From Actinoplanes teichomyceticus ATCC 31121 (lineage in GTDB: Bacteria; Actinomycetota; Actinomycetes; Mycobacteriales; Micromonosporaceae): a stretch of 64,000 nucleotides of DNA. The notes under the pieces were generated by a model, which was not told where the DNA came from, made no database searches, and worked only from the letters and a program-made list of their open reading frames with translations. The position numbers were made by a program, and so were the translations under genes. Within the stretch, counting starts at the first letter, position 1. Every line of letters begins with the position of its first letter. Of this stretch, positions 42,185 to 50,266 are shown piece after piece. Location: contig NZ_CP023865.1 of the NCBI RefSeq assembly GCF_003711105.1, positions 310,001 to 374,000 of the forward strand, in the 5' to 3' direction.

Positions 42185-43069
42185 ATGATTGTGGTGACCG
42201 CGCCCACCAGTCGGATCGGCTCCCAGCTGCTCGGCGACCTGCTCGCCGCCGGCGCCGAGGTGCGGGTGATCGCCCGCGACCCGGCCCGGCTCCGGCCGGA
42301 CGTCCGGGACCGGGTCGACGTCGTAACCGGATCGCACGGCGACGCGGAGGTCGTCGACGCGGCCTTCGCCGGCGCGGAGTCGGTGTTCTTCCTCCCGCCG
42401 CCGGACCCGCACGCCGCCGAGCTGCGCAGCGTCTACCTGGACTTCGTGGCGCCGGCCCGGGAGGCGTTCGGCAAGCGGGGCGTCGCCCGGGTGGTCGGCG
42501 TCTCGGCGCTGGGCCGCGGCACGCCGATGGCCGCGAACGCCGGGCACGTCACGCTGTCGCTGGAGATGGACGACGTGATCGCCGGCAGCGGCGTGGCCTA
42601 CCGGGCGCTGGCCATGCCGTCCTTCATGGACAACCTGCTCCACCAGGTCGAGGCGATCCGGCAGGGCCGCTTCTTCGGGCCGCTGCCGGCCGAGCTGGCG
42701 GCGCCCACCTGCGCCACCCGGGACATCGCCGCGACCGCGGCCCGGCTCCTGCTCGACGGGAGCTGGGCCGGCACCGGCTTCGCCGAGGTCCCGGTGCTCG
42801 GCCCGGCCGATCTGTCGGCCGCCGACCAGGCCCGGATCATGTCCGAGGTGCTGGGCCGGCCGATCCGGTACGAGCACGTGCCGCTCGACGCGTTCCGCGC
42901 CGGCCTGCTCGCGACCGGGATGTCCGCGTCGGTGGCACAGGGCATGGTGGACATGATGGCCGCCAAGGCGGCCGGCCTGGACAACGCGCAGCGGCGCACG
43001 CCGGACAACACCACGCCCACCACGTTCCGCCAGTGGTGCGAGCAGGTTCTGGCGCCGGCCCTCGGCTGA
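42185..43069 (+). CDS. NmrA-like NAD(P)-binding protein
   Basis: 294 residues, atypical short-chain dehydrogenase fold. N-terminal VVTAPTSRIGSQLLGDLLAA is a modified nucleotide-binding glycine motif (T-x-x-x-R-I-G, where T-G-x-x-G-x-x-G is usual); VRVIARDPARLRPDVRDR, FFLPPPDPHAAELR and RALAMPSFMDNLLHQV follow the NmrA/azoreductase-like (YtfG/QOR2) pattern. It may be a quinone reductase or redox sensor. GGGGTGA lies before ATG 42185. Likely target of the divergent LysR regulator. Confidence 0.82.
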   Translation: MIVVTAPTSRIGSQLLGDLLAAGAEVRVIARDPARLRPDVRDRVDVVTGSHGDAEVVDAAFAGAESVFFLPPPDPHAAELRSVYLDFVAPAREAFGKRGVARVVGVSALGRGTPMAANAGHVTLSLEMDDVIAGSGVAYRALAMPSFMDNLLHQVEAIRQGRFFGPLPAELAAPTCATRDIAATAARLLLDGSWAGTGFAEVPVLGPADLSAADQARIMSEVLGRPIRYEHVPLDAFRAGLLATGMSASVAQGMVDMMAAKAAGLDNAQRRTPDNTTPTTFRQWCEQVLAPALG

Positions 43070-43088
43070 GGCCCGCCGCCACTCCCGT

Positions 43089-43126
43089 GCGGCGGCCACC
43101 GGCCGGGCACGGCCGGTGGCCGCCGC
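43089..43126 (+). terminator. Strong hairpin terminator after the NmrA-like gene
   Basis: 16-bp perfect stem (43089-43104 and 43111-43126) with loop GGGCAC, 20 bp after the stop. Confidence 0.8.
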
Positions 43127-43304
43127 GCCGGGGCGTAAGTGGCAAAAGCGGTTCGGTTCTTTCTGGCCGACCGTTCGGCCGGGGCCTTCGGCCCGTAGGT
43201 CCAGAACTTCCCGCGCAGGCTGGAAAGGCTTACCGGGGACATCGACACTTCCTCGGTACGACGGTTCCGACCCGTCGTGCCGGCGTATCGAGGAAAGGAA
43301 ACCC

Positions 43305-44069
43305 ATGCGCAAGTCTCTTGTCCGCCGCGGCGGATCGGCGCTTCTGGCCACCCTCGCGGCGATGACCACGGTCGGATTGGCCGCCTCCCCGGCGCGGGCC
43401 GACATCTCGGTCGCCGCGGTCGGTCTCTCCACCACCGCGGTCGTCCTCGACGGCGATGCCGGCTGCGGCAACCGCACCCGGGTCACCGTCAAGGTCTACG
43501 ACCCCCGGCCCAGCGAGGACGAGATCTTCGGCGTCAACGCGCACGTGGTCGCGCCCGACGGCGACGACGCCGACTTCCTGCTGATGAAGTACAGCTCCCG
43601 CAGCGGAAACTACGCCTACTACACCGACAACGTGTTCCTCTGCGGCTTCCACGACCCCGGGACCTACCGGGTACGGGTCGAGGTGACCTGGTGGGACCAG
43701 AGCGTGGCCGACAGCCGGGTCGCGGAGCGGGCGGCCACCTTCGCGGTGCGGCGGCCCACGGCGCTGACCTACAACGCGACGCCGGAGCCGGTGCGCAAGG
43801 GCAGCAAGCTGACCCATACCGGGCGGCTCACCTTCGACCCGTACGGCTACGGCGCGAAGTACGGCGCCAAGGGGGTGGCGATCCGGTTCTACTTCCGGGC
43901 CACCGGCACGAAGAGCTACGTCTACCAGGGGCAGACGGTCACCGGCAAGAACGGCACGTACACCAGGAAGCTGACCGCGACGAAGTCCGGCACCTGGAAG
44001 GCCGTCTACCCGGGCAGCTCGACGCGCCAGGCACAGGTGCGCTACGACGCCGTCAAGGTGAAGAGCTAG
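43305..44069 (+). CDS. Secreted protein with Ig-like repeats, unknown function
   Basis: 254 residues. Sec signal (VRRGGSALLATLAAMTTVGL, cleavage after ARA, residue 32). The mature part has two beta-rich segments: about 33-150 with two cysteines (GDAGCGNRT and VFLCGFHD, probably a disulphide) and about 155-254 with TYNATPEPVRKGSKLTHTGR and GTWKAVYPGSSTRQAQVRYD, the pattern of actinobacterial Ig-like/calcium-binding repeats. GGAAAGGAAA precedes the ATG. Extracellular role unknown. Confidence 0.8.
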   Translation: MRKSLVRRGGSALLATLAAMTTVGLAASPARADISVAAVGLSTTAVVLDGDAGCGNRTRVTVKVYDPRPSEDEIFGVNAHVVAPDGDDADFLLMKYSSRSGNYAYYTDNVFLCGFHDPGTYRVRVEVTWWDQSVADSRVAERAATFAVRRPTALTYNATPEPVRKGSKLTHTGRLTFDPYGYGAKYGAKGVAIRFYFRATGTKSYVYQGQTVTGKNGTYTRKLTATKSGTWKAVYPGSSTRQAQVRYDAVKVKS

Positions 44070-44118
44070 GCGCGACGCGCCCGGGGCCGGACCGGTCCCG
44101 GGCGGGCCCCGGCGCTCG

Positions 44119-45417
44119 TCAGCCGGCCGCGCGAGCCTCGGCGCCGGCGGCCCACTCCTCGTCGGCGGCCTGCTTCAACGCCAGGCCGTCCGCGCCGTCG
44201 TAGCCGACGAACCTGGGCAGCATCGCGGCCAGCGCCAGGCTGCCGGCCACGCACAGCGCGCCGCCGACCCAGATCGAGCCGCTGATGCCGAGCGAGGTAC
44301 GGGCCATCATGCCGGAGCGGAGCTGGCCCAGCAGCGGGCCGGTGGTGTACGAGAGCATCTCGATGCCGGCCAGCCGGCCCCGCAGGTGATCCGGGACGGT
44401 CTGATTCCAGATGATCATGCGGAACAGGCCGGAGATCATGTCCGCGGCACCCGCGAAGGCCAGGCAGAACAGGGTCAGCCAGAGCCAGTGGGACAGGCCG
44501 ACGCCGACGATGCCGACGCCCCAGAACGTGGCTGCGATGATCACCATCAGGCCGTGCCGGTGCACCCGCTGGGTCCAGCCCGAGCCGACCGTGGCCAGCA
44601 GCGAGCCGACCGCGGGCGCGGCGTAGAGCAGGCCGAGCACCTGCGGGCCGCCCAGCCGGTCGGCCAGGAACGGGTAGAGCGCCGACGGCATGCCGAAGAA
44701 CATGGCGTTGATGTCGACCAGGTACGTGCCGAGCAGCTCGGGCCGGGACCTGGCGTACTTCAGGCCGGTGAGCACGCTGTTCAGCGACGGCCGGTCGGCG
44801 GCCGGGGGCGGCGGGACCGACTTGACCATGGTCAGGCAGACCAGCGAGACCGCGAAGGTGAGCAGGTCGAACGTGTAGACCCAGGCCAGGTCGAGCGAGG
44901 CGATCAGGATGCCGGCCAGGGACGGGCCGACCAGCTGGGAGAACTGCATGCTCAGCGACTGCAGGGCCATCGCGGCCGGCAGCTGGTCGGCCTTGACCAG
45001 CCGGGGCAGCATCGCCCCCATGGCGGGGCGTTGCAGACCGGCCACCGCGGCGGTGAGGAACGCGCAGACGTAGAGCAGCCACAGGTGCGGCTCGTCGGAG
45101 AGCGAGTTGATCAGCAGCAGGCCGCAGATCAGGGCGAGCGCCGCCTCGCTGCCCCGGACCAGCAGCCGCCGGTCCAGGTAGTCGGCGAGCGCGCCGCCCA
45201 CGAACGCCATGATCAGGATCGGGGCCAGCTCGCAGACACCGATCAGGCCGACCATCAGCGGGTCGTCGGTCAGCTTCGCCACCTGGTACGGGATGGTGAC
45301 GTAGCTGATGAACGACCCGAAACTGGTCACCGCGCCGCTGATGAAGACGAGCCGGAAATCCCGGGAGGTGCGTAACGGGGTGGGGTCCACGCTCAGCCGG
45401 CGTTTACGGTCGGTCAC
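44119..45417 (-). CDS. MFS exporter (EntS-like)
   Basis: 432 residues, 12 helices. DFRLVFISGAVTSFGSFISY in TM1 and LADYLDRRLLVRGSEAALAL (motif A) match the enterobactin-exporter-like MFS_3 group, also common for macrolide efflux. IWNQTVPDHLRGRLAGIEML is a conserved loop of this group. No siderophore genes are near. GTG 45417 is preferred (AGGAT upstream, TDRKRRLS N-terminus) over 45450. Confidence 0.83.
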   Translation of the reverse strand: MTDRKRRLSVDPTPLRTSRDFRLVFISGAVTSFGSFISYVTIPYQVAKLTDDPLMVGLIGVCELAPILIMAFVGGALADYLDRRLLVRGSEAALALICGLLLINSLSDEPHLWLLYVCAFLTAAVAGLQRPAMGAMLPRLVKADQLPAAMALQSLSMQFSQLVGPSLAGILIASLDLAWVYTFDLLTFAVSLVCLTMVKSVPPPPAADRPSLNSVLTGLKYARSRPELLGTYLVDINAMFFGMPSALYPFLADRLGGPQVLGLLYAAPAVGSLLATVGSGWTQRVHRHGLMVIIAATFWGVGIVGVGLSHWLWLTLFCLAFAGAADMISGLFRMIIWNQTVPDHLRGRLAGIEMLSYTTGPLLGQLRSGMMARTSLGISGSIWVGGALCVAGSLALAAMLPRFVGYDGADGLALKQAADEEWAAGAEARAAG

Positions 45418-45475
45418 GAGGGGCCATCCTGCCCGGGAAAGCCCGCTCACGCACCGCGATTTACGCCATATCCAG

Positions 45476-45964
45476 CTACTTCATCACCAGCCGGCCGGTC
45501 GCCTCGAACGTCGCCAGGTCGGCCATCGCCTCGTCGATCACCATCGAGTGCGGCCCGGGCAGCGCGTCCAGCGCGAAGAAGCCGGCGTCCACGCTCTCCT
45601 CGGTCTGCCGGAGCAGCTCGCCCTCCCAGGTGTGCACCCGGAACGCCATCAGCACCTGCTGGTACGTGTGCCCGTAGTCGTTGGTGTAGGTGTGTGCGGT
45701 GTAGAACGCGTACGGCGTGAGCGAGGTGGCCCGCAGGCCGGTCTCCTCCCACAGCTCGCGGACCGCGCACTGCTCCATGCTCTCGCCCAGCTCCATCGCC
45801 CCGGCCGGGATGGCCCAGCGGTGGTTGTCCGAGCGCTGGATCAACAGCAGCCGGTTCTGCTCGTCCAGCAGCACGGTCCGTGCGCCGACGAAGAAGATCG
45901 TGTCGGTGTCGCCGATGCTCGCGCGCACCCTACCCAGGTAAGACTCTGCCCACGTCAATGCCAC
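45476..45964 (-). CDS. Nudix hydrolase
   Basis: 162 residues. Nudix box GAMELGESMEQCAVRELWEE-TG at about 55-76, complete with the G-x5-E-x7-REUxEExGU pattern. FVGARTVLLDEQNRLLLIQR is the first strand of the fold. Substrate cannot be inferred. It lies 14 bp after the Ku stop-to-start junction region, same strand as Ku, and may be co-transcribed with it. Confidence 0.9.
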   Translation of the reverse strand: MALTWAESYLGRVRASIGDTDTIFFVGARTVLLDEQNRLLLIQRSDNHRWAIPAGAMELGESMEQCAVRELWEETGLRATSLTPYAFYTAHTYTNDYGHTYQQVLMAFRVHTWEGELLRQTEESVDAGFFALDALPGPHSMVIDEAMADLATFEATGRLVMK

Positions 45965-45978
45965 GGATCCGAGCCTAC

Positions 45979-46929
45979 TTACGCGGACTTCTTCGTGGCC
46001 TTCGCAGCGCTGGTCGATTTCCGCGCAGCGGTGGTCTTCTTGGTGGCTGCCGTGCTTTTCGTGGCCTTTTTCGCGGGAGTGGCCTTCTTCACGGCCTTCT
46101 TGGTCGACTTCTCCGCGTCGGCCGCCGGCGTACCGGACGGGGCCTGCTCGCCACGTGCCTTGCGGGCCCGTTCCACCGAGGCCTTGAGCGCGGCCATCAG
46201 GTCGATCGCCGCCGGCGCCGCCTCCTGTGCCTCCTCCGGCTGGACCACCTCGCGGCCCTCCACCTTGGCGTCGATGACCTCCTGCAGCGCGGCCCGGTAG
46301 TTGTCGGTGAACTCGTCGGGCTGGAAGTCGGCGGCCATCGAGTCGATCAGGGAACTGGCCATGGCCAGCTCGGCCGGCCGGGTCTCGATGTCATCGTCGA
46401 GGAAACCGAACTCCGGGGCGCGCACCTCGTCCGGCCAGAGCATGGTGTTGAGCACCAGCACGTCGTCGCGGACCCGCAGGGTGGCGAGCTGCTCCCGCTG
46501 CCGCAGGGCGATCTTCACGACGGCCACCCGGTCGGCGTCCCGCAGCGCGTCGCGCAGCAGCACGTACGGTTTCGCCGCCTGTCCCTCCGGTTCCAGGTAG
46601 TACGCCTTGGCGAACAGGATCGGGTCGATCTGCTCGGCCGGCACGAATTCGAGCACGTCAATGGCGCGGGACGTGCTCAGCGGCAGGTCGGCGAAGTCCT
46701 CGTCGGTCAGGATGACCATCTCGCCGCCGCCGATGTCATACCCTTTCGCGATGTCGTCGTAGGGGACCACCTCGCCGTCGACCGAGCAGGTGCGCTGGTA
46801 CTTGATCCGGCCCCCGTCGGTGCGGTGCACCTGGTGGAAGCGGATGTCCTTCTCCTCGGTCGCCGAGTAGAGCCGGACGGCGATCGACACCAGACCGAAC
46901 GAGACCGCGCCTTTCCAGATCGCCCGCAT
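45979..46929 (-). CDS. ku: Ku protein, non-homologous end joining
   Basis: 316-residue homodimeric DNA end-binding protein that recruits LigD. MRAIWKGAVSFGLVSIAVRL is the universal bacterial Ku N-terminus; YDIGGGEMVILTDEDF and LEFVPAEQIDPILF are in the beta-barrel core. A Lys/Ala/Thr-rich tail of about 60 residues follows (KKAVKKATPAKKATKSTAAT), like the extended tails of mycobacterial Ku that bind DNA. GGGAGA precedes ATG 46929. Divergent from the LigD ligase gene with a 92-bp gap. Confidence 0.95.
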   Translation of the reverse strand: MRAIWKGAVSFGLVSIAVRLYSATEEKDIRFHQVHRTDGGRIKYQRTCSVDGEVVPYDDIAKGYDIGGGEMVILTDEDFADLPLSTSRAIDVLEFVPAEQIDPILFAKAYYLEPEGQAAKPYVLLRDALRDADRVAVVKIALRQREQLATLRVRDDVLVLNTMLWPDEVRAPEFGFLDDDIETRPAELAMASSLIDSMAADFQPDEFTDNYRAALQEVIDAKVEGREVVQPEEAQEAAPAAIDLMAALKASVERARKARGEQAPSGTPAADAEKSTKKAVKKATPAKKATKSTAATKKTTAARKSTSAAKATKKSA

Positions 46930-47021
46930 GAAGTCTCCCACCCCTTGGGTTTCGGCACCTGATCAGGATGGCATCACTGAGACGACTGCGTAAGGTGAAC
47001 GCTTTTGCCTATGGTGATCGG

Positions 47022-47963
47022 GTGACGGGATCACCGCTGTCCCCGATGCTCGCGACCGCGGGCCGGCTCCCGGTGGGCGCCGGCTGGAGTTACGAGTTCA
47101 AGTGGGACGGCGTCCGGGTGCTGACCGCGTTCGGTGGCGGGGCGCCGCGGCTGTTCGCCCGCTCCGGCGCGGAGGTGACCGCGGCGTACCCGGAGATCGC
47201 CGGACTGCGCCTGCCGGAGGGCACCGTGCTCGACGGCGAGATGGTCTGCTTCGACGCCGCCGGGCGGCCGTCGTTCCCCGCGCTCGCCGAGCGGATGCAC
47301 GTACGCGAGCGCAACCGCGCCGCCCGGCTGGCCGCCACCCTCCCGGTCACCTACCTGATCTTCGACCTGTTGCGGCTCGGCGGCACCGACTGCACCGGCC
47401 TGCCCTACCTGGCCCGGCGCGAGCGCCTGGAGCGGCTGGACCCGGCCGGTCCGAGCTGGATGGTGCCGCCCGCGTTCGGCGACGGCCCGGCCACCGCGGC
47501 CGCCGCCCGGGAGAACCGTCTGGAGGGCGTGCTCGCCAAGCGTTGCGATTCGCTCTACCTGCCCGGCCAGCGCTCGCCGGACTGGATCAAGGTCAAGTTC
47601 GACCGGACCGGCGACTACGTGATCGGCGGCTGGCGTCCGGGCGTCCGCAGGCTCGGCGGCCTGCTGATCGGCGTGCCGACCGCGGACGGCCTGGCCTTCC
47701 GCGGCCGGGTGGGCGGCGGGATCGGCGCGACGGTGGAGACCGAGCTGCTGTCCCGGCTGGCGCCGCTGGCCGCCGGCCGGTCGCCGTTCGCGCCCGGCGC
47801 GGTGCCGCGCGCGGACGCCCGAGGAGCCCATTGGGTACGCCCGGAGCTGGTCGCCGAGGTGCGCTACGGCGACCAGACCCCGGACCGCCGGCTGCGCTTC
47901 CCGCGTTTCCTGCGGTTGCGCGACGACAAGCAGCCCGGGGAGTGTGCCGACGATGCCCCGTGA
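47022..47963 (+). CDS. ligD: ATP-dependent DNA ligase, LigD ligase module
   Basis: 313 residues. Nucleotidyltransferase motif I EFKWDGVRV (adenylated lysine near residue 25), then LDGEMVCFD (motif III), LEGVLAKRCDSLYLPG (motif IV) and DWIKVKF (motif V), followed by an OB-fold. This is the ligase part of LigD as a separate protein. Start: TATGGT (47010-47015), 6 nt, GTG 47022, with no ribosome binding site, so leaderless. Overlaps the polymerase module gene by 11 bases. Confidence 0.92.
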   Translation: MTGSPLSPMLATAGRLPVGAGWSYEFKWDGVRVLTAFGGGAPRLFARSGAEVTAAYPEIAGLRLPEGTVLDGEMVCFDAAGRPSFPALAERMHVRERNRAARLAATLPVTYLIFDLLRLGGTDCTGLPYLARRERLERLDPAGPSWMVPPAFGDGPATAAAARENRLEGVLAKRCDSLYLPGQRSPDWIKVKFDRTGDYVIGGWRPGVRRLGGLLIGVPTADGLAFRGRVGGGIGATVETELLSRLAPLAAGRSPFAPGAVPRADARGAHWVRPELVAEVRYGDQTPDRRLRFPRFLRLRDDKQPGECADDAP

Positions 47964-48861
47964 CCGGCTGGTCGTACGGATCGAGGGGCGCGAGGTCGAG
48001 CTCTCCAACCTCGACAAGGTGCTGTACCCGGCGGCCGGCTTCACCAAGGGCGAGGTGATCGACTACTACACCCGGATCGCGCCGGTGATGCTGCCGCACC
48101 TGCGCGACCGCGCGGCCACCCGGATCCGTTACCCGAACGGGGTGGGGGGCGCGCACTTCTTCGAGAAGAACAAGCCCGCGGGCACGCCGGACTGGGTGCG
48201 CCTGGAACGGCTGCCCGTTCCCGGCTCCACGAAGAGCCGCGAGACCATCGACTTCGTGGTCGTCGACGACCTGCCCACCCTGGTCTGGCTGGCCAACCTC
48301 GCGGCGATCGAGTTGCACACTCCGCAGTGGCGGGTCCGGGCCGAGCCGGACCTGCTGGTGGTCGATCTGGACCCGGGGGCGCCGGCCGGGCTCCGGGAGT
48401 GCTGCGCGGTGGCGGTGCTGATGCGCGACCGGCTGGCCCAGGACCTGATCGCGGCGTACCCGAAGACGTCCGGGAAGAAGGGTATGCAGCTGTGCTGCCC
48501 GATCTCCGGGACACAGGGCTCGGACGTGGTCTCCGGTTACGCCCGGCGGGTGGCCGAGGAGCTGGCGAGGCTGGTGCCCGGGTCGATCACCGCGAAGATG
48601 GCCAGGCAGCTACGCCCCGGGAAGATCTTCATCGACTGGAGCCAGAACAACGCGGCCAAGACGACGGTCACGCCGTACTCGTTGCGGGCCGGCGCCGTAC
48701 CGACCGCTTCGACGCCGCTGACCTGGGCGGAGACCGAGGCGATGGCGACCGGGGCGGCCCCGGCGCGGCAGTTCGGGGCGGCGGAGGCGCTGGACCGCGC
48801 GGAACGGCACGGGGACCTGCTCGCCGACCTGCTGCGACCGGGTCCCGCGCTGCCCGGGTGA
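47953..48861 (+). CDS. ligD: LigD polymerase (primase-like) module
   Basis: 302 residues of the archaeo-eukaryotic primase fold. NLDKVLYPAAGFTKGEVIDY opens the domain; catalytic acidic residues are in LLVVDLDPG (about 138-146); KTSGKKGMQLCCPI and FIDWSQNNAAKTTVTPYSLR are conserved LigD-POL motifs. It fills gaps and adds ribonucleotides at breaks during end joining. GGGGAG precedes ATG 47953; GTG 47944 is less likely. There is no nuclease (PE) module in the window, so LigD is split into at least two proteins. Confidence 0.92.
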   Translation: MPRDRLVVRIEGREVELSNLDKVLYPAAGFTKGEVIDYYTRIAPVMLPHLRDRAATRIRYPNGVGGAHFFEKNKPAGTPDWVRLERLPVPGSTKSRETIDFVVVDDLPTLVWLANLAAIELHTPQWRVRAEPDLLVVDLDPGAPAGLRECCAVAVLMRDRLAQDLIAAYPKTSGKKGMQLCCPISGTQGSDVVSGYARRVAEELARLVPGSITAKMARQLRPGKIFIDWSQNNAAKTTVTPYSLRAGAVPTASTPLTWAETEAMATGAAPARQFGAAEALDRAERHGDLLADLLRPGPALPG

Positions 48862-48911
48862 GGTCCCGGTCCGACGACCCCTCCCGGACGTGCGGCGATC
48901 GGCGGCCCGGC

Positions 48912-49379
48912 TCAGCCGGCCTTGACGCCGGCGACCACGCCGTCGATGGCGGCCTGGTCCTCGGGGCGGAAGGCGGCGCGCGGAATCGCGATCGTGACGG
49001 CGCCGTGCCGGAGCAGCCACATGTCCGGAAGGGTGCGCACCCAGGACAGCCCGGACCACTCCACCCGGGACGAACTGGACGGCATCCGGGTCTCGACGCC
49101 GGTCCACGTGACGGTGTAGCGGACCGGGGTGGTCAGCATGTGCCGCTGTTGCAGCCAGCCGATCAGTGCCATCCACTCCGGGGCGAGGCCGACGAACAGC
49201 CCGAGTCCGGTCATGAGCGCAAAAACGGCCTCCTGCCTACGGGCGAAGAGCAGGGCGCCCAGGACGGTGACGATCAGGGACAGCACCCGCTGGCGGCGCG
49301 GATGGCGGCGGTAGAGCGTCACCGTGATCGTGCGGCGGAGCCAGGCATAGGTGTATCGAAATTCCCCGTGTACCTCCAC
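48912..49379 (-). CDS. YcxB-like membrane protein
   Basis: 155 residues. Two transmembrane helices (VLSLIVTVLGALLFARRQ and AVFALMTGLGLFVGLAPEWM) in the first half and a cytoplasmic C-terminal domain with VRYTVTWTGVETRMPSSSSR, VEWSGLSWVRTLPDMWLL and IAIPRAAF, the typical order of YcxB-like proteins. Function unknown. The ATG at 49379 faces the PadR promoter region (123-bp gap). Confidence 0.77.
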   Translation of the reverse strand: MEVHGEFRYTYAWLRRTITVTLYRRHPRRQRVLSLIVTVLGALLFARRQEAVFALMTGLGLFVGLAPEWMALIGWLQQRHMLTTPVRYTVTWTGVETRMPSSSSRVEWSGLSWVRTLPDMWLLRHGAVTIAIPRAAFRPEDQAAIDGVVAGVKAG

Positions 49380-49472
49380 GGCGGAGAGTATGGCACGACG
49401 TGATCTCGCGGGACGCCGACCGGATCGAGCGCCGCCCGGCGCGCGCTTCGCCTCCGGTGGCGGCGGTAGCTA

Positions 49473-49491
49473 TACCTTGCGACGCAAGGTA
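49473..49491. promoter_or_regulatory. PadR operator with leaderless promoter
   Basis: 19-bp perfect palindrome TACCTTGCGACGCAAGGTA. The -10 TACTGT (49490-49495) begins inside its right end and lies 7 nt before ATG 49503, so the operator fills the -10/-35 spacer. Confidence 0.75.
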
Positions 49492-49502
49492 CTGTGTCGA
49501 AC

Positions 49503-49847
49503 ATGGCAGAGGGAGCGCAGTTGGCCTCCGGGCTCCGGCGCGGCACATTGGAGTTCTGCGTGCTCGCGATGGTGGAGTTCGAGGATCGGTACGGCACCGA
49601 GATCGTCCGGCGGCTCGCCGAGGAGCGGACCCTCGCCGCGACCGAGGGCACCATCTACCCGCTGCTGTCCCGGTTGCGCCGCGGTGGCCTGCTGGACAGC
49701 AAGTGGGCCGAGTCGCCGAGCGGCCCGCCCCGGCGCTACTACAGCCTCACCCCGTCCGGGCGGTCCGCGCTCGAGCATTTCCGCACCGAGTGGGTGTCGT
49801 TCCGTCAGACCGTCGACCGTCTCGTGGGAACCGGTGGAATCGCATGA
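49503..49847 (+). CDS. PadR-family transcriptional regulator
   Basis: 114 residues. Winged helix of the short PadR-s2 type: GTLEFCVLAMVEFEDRYGTE, EGTIYPLLSRLRRGGLLDSK, PPRRYYSLTPSGRSAL. PadR repressors usually control themselves and a coupled membrane gene. The palindrome at the promoter and the ATGA overlap with the HAAS-domain gene fit that pattern. GTG 49494 lies inside the -10, so ATG 49503 is the start. Confidence 0.9.
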   Translation: MAEGAQLASGLRRGTLEFCVLAMVEFEDRYGTEIVRRLAEERTLAATEGTIYPLLSRLRRGGLLDSKWAESPSGPPRRYYSLTPSGRSALEHFRTEWVSFRQTVDRLVGTGGIA

Positions 49848-50266
49848 AGCCTGACCAGACCGACGTGGTCGGTGAGTACCTGCACGAGGTGGACCTGCGC
49901 CTGAGCGGCCTGCCGCTGCTGCAACGGCGGGAACTGCTGGCCGACCTGGCGGCGCACATCGCCACCGAGCGCACCGAGCGCAACGTGCGCAGCGAGGGCG
50001 AGCTGCTGGAGATCCTGGAACGGCTCGGCAGCCCCGAGGTGGTCGCCGCCGCGGCGTACGAGGAGGCCGGCGCCGCGCGCACGCCCACGGCCACCGCACC
50101 GGTCGCCCCGCGCCCGGCCCCGACGTCGCAGCGCCACCGCTGGATCATCGGAGCCGTGGCGGTCGTGGGCCTGGTGATCGTGCTGTGCCTGGGCGCCGCG
50201 CTCACCATGAGCCGCGGCGAGTCCGGCCCGGCGCCGGCGCCCGTCGCCCCGGCGCAGGCGCCCTAA
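49844..50266 (+). CDS. HAAS/DUF1700-type membrane protein
   Basis: 140 residues. VVGEYLHEVDLRLSGLPLLQ and LLEILERLGSPEVVAAAAYE form the helical HAAS-like domain that accompanies PadR regulators; one transmembrane helix (WIIGAVAVVGLVIVLCLGAA) and a Pro/Ala-rich tail follow. In this family the membrane protein is the regulated partner of PadR. It overlaps PadR by ATGA and the convergent helicase gene by 4 bases. Confidence 0.8.
   Translation: MKPDQTDVVGEYLHEVDLRLSGLPLLQRRELLADLAAHIATERTERNVRSEGELLEILERLGSPEVVAAAAYEEAGAARTPTATAPVAPRPAPTSQRHRWIIGAVAVVGLVIVLCLGAALTMSRGESGPAPAPVAPAQAP

Noticed and set aside
45308..46300. Plus-strand frame over the Nudix and Ku genes
   Set aside because: Antisense shadow of clearly identified Nudix and Ku genes.
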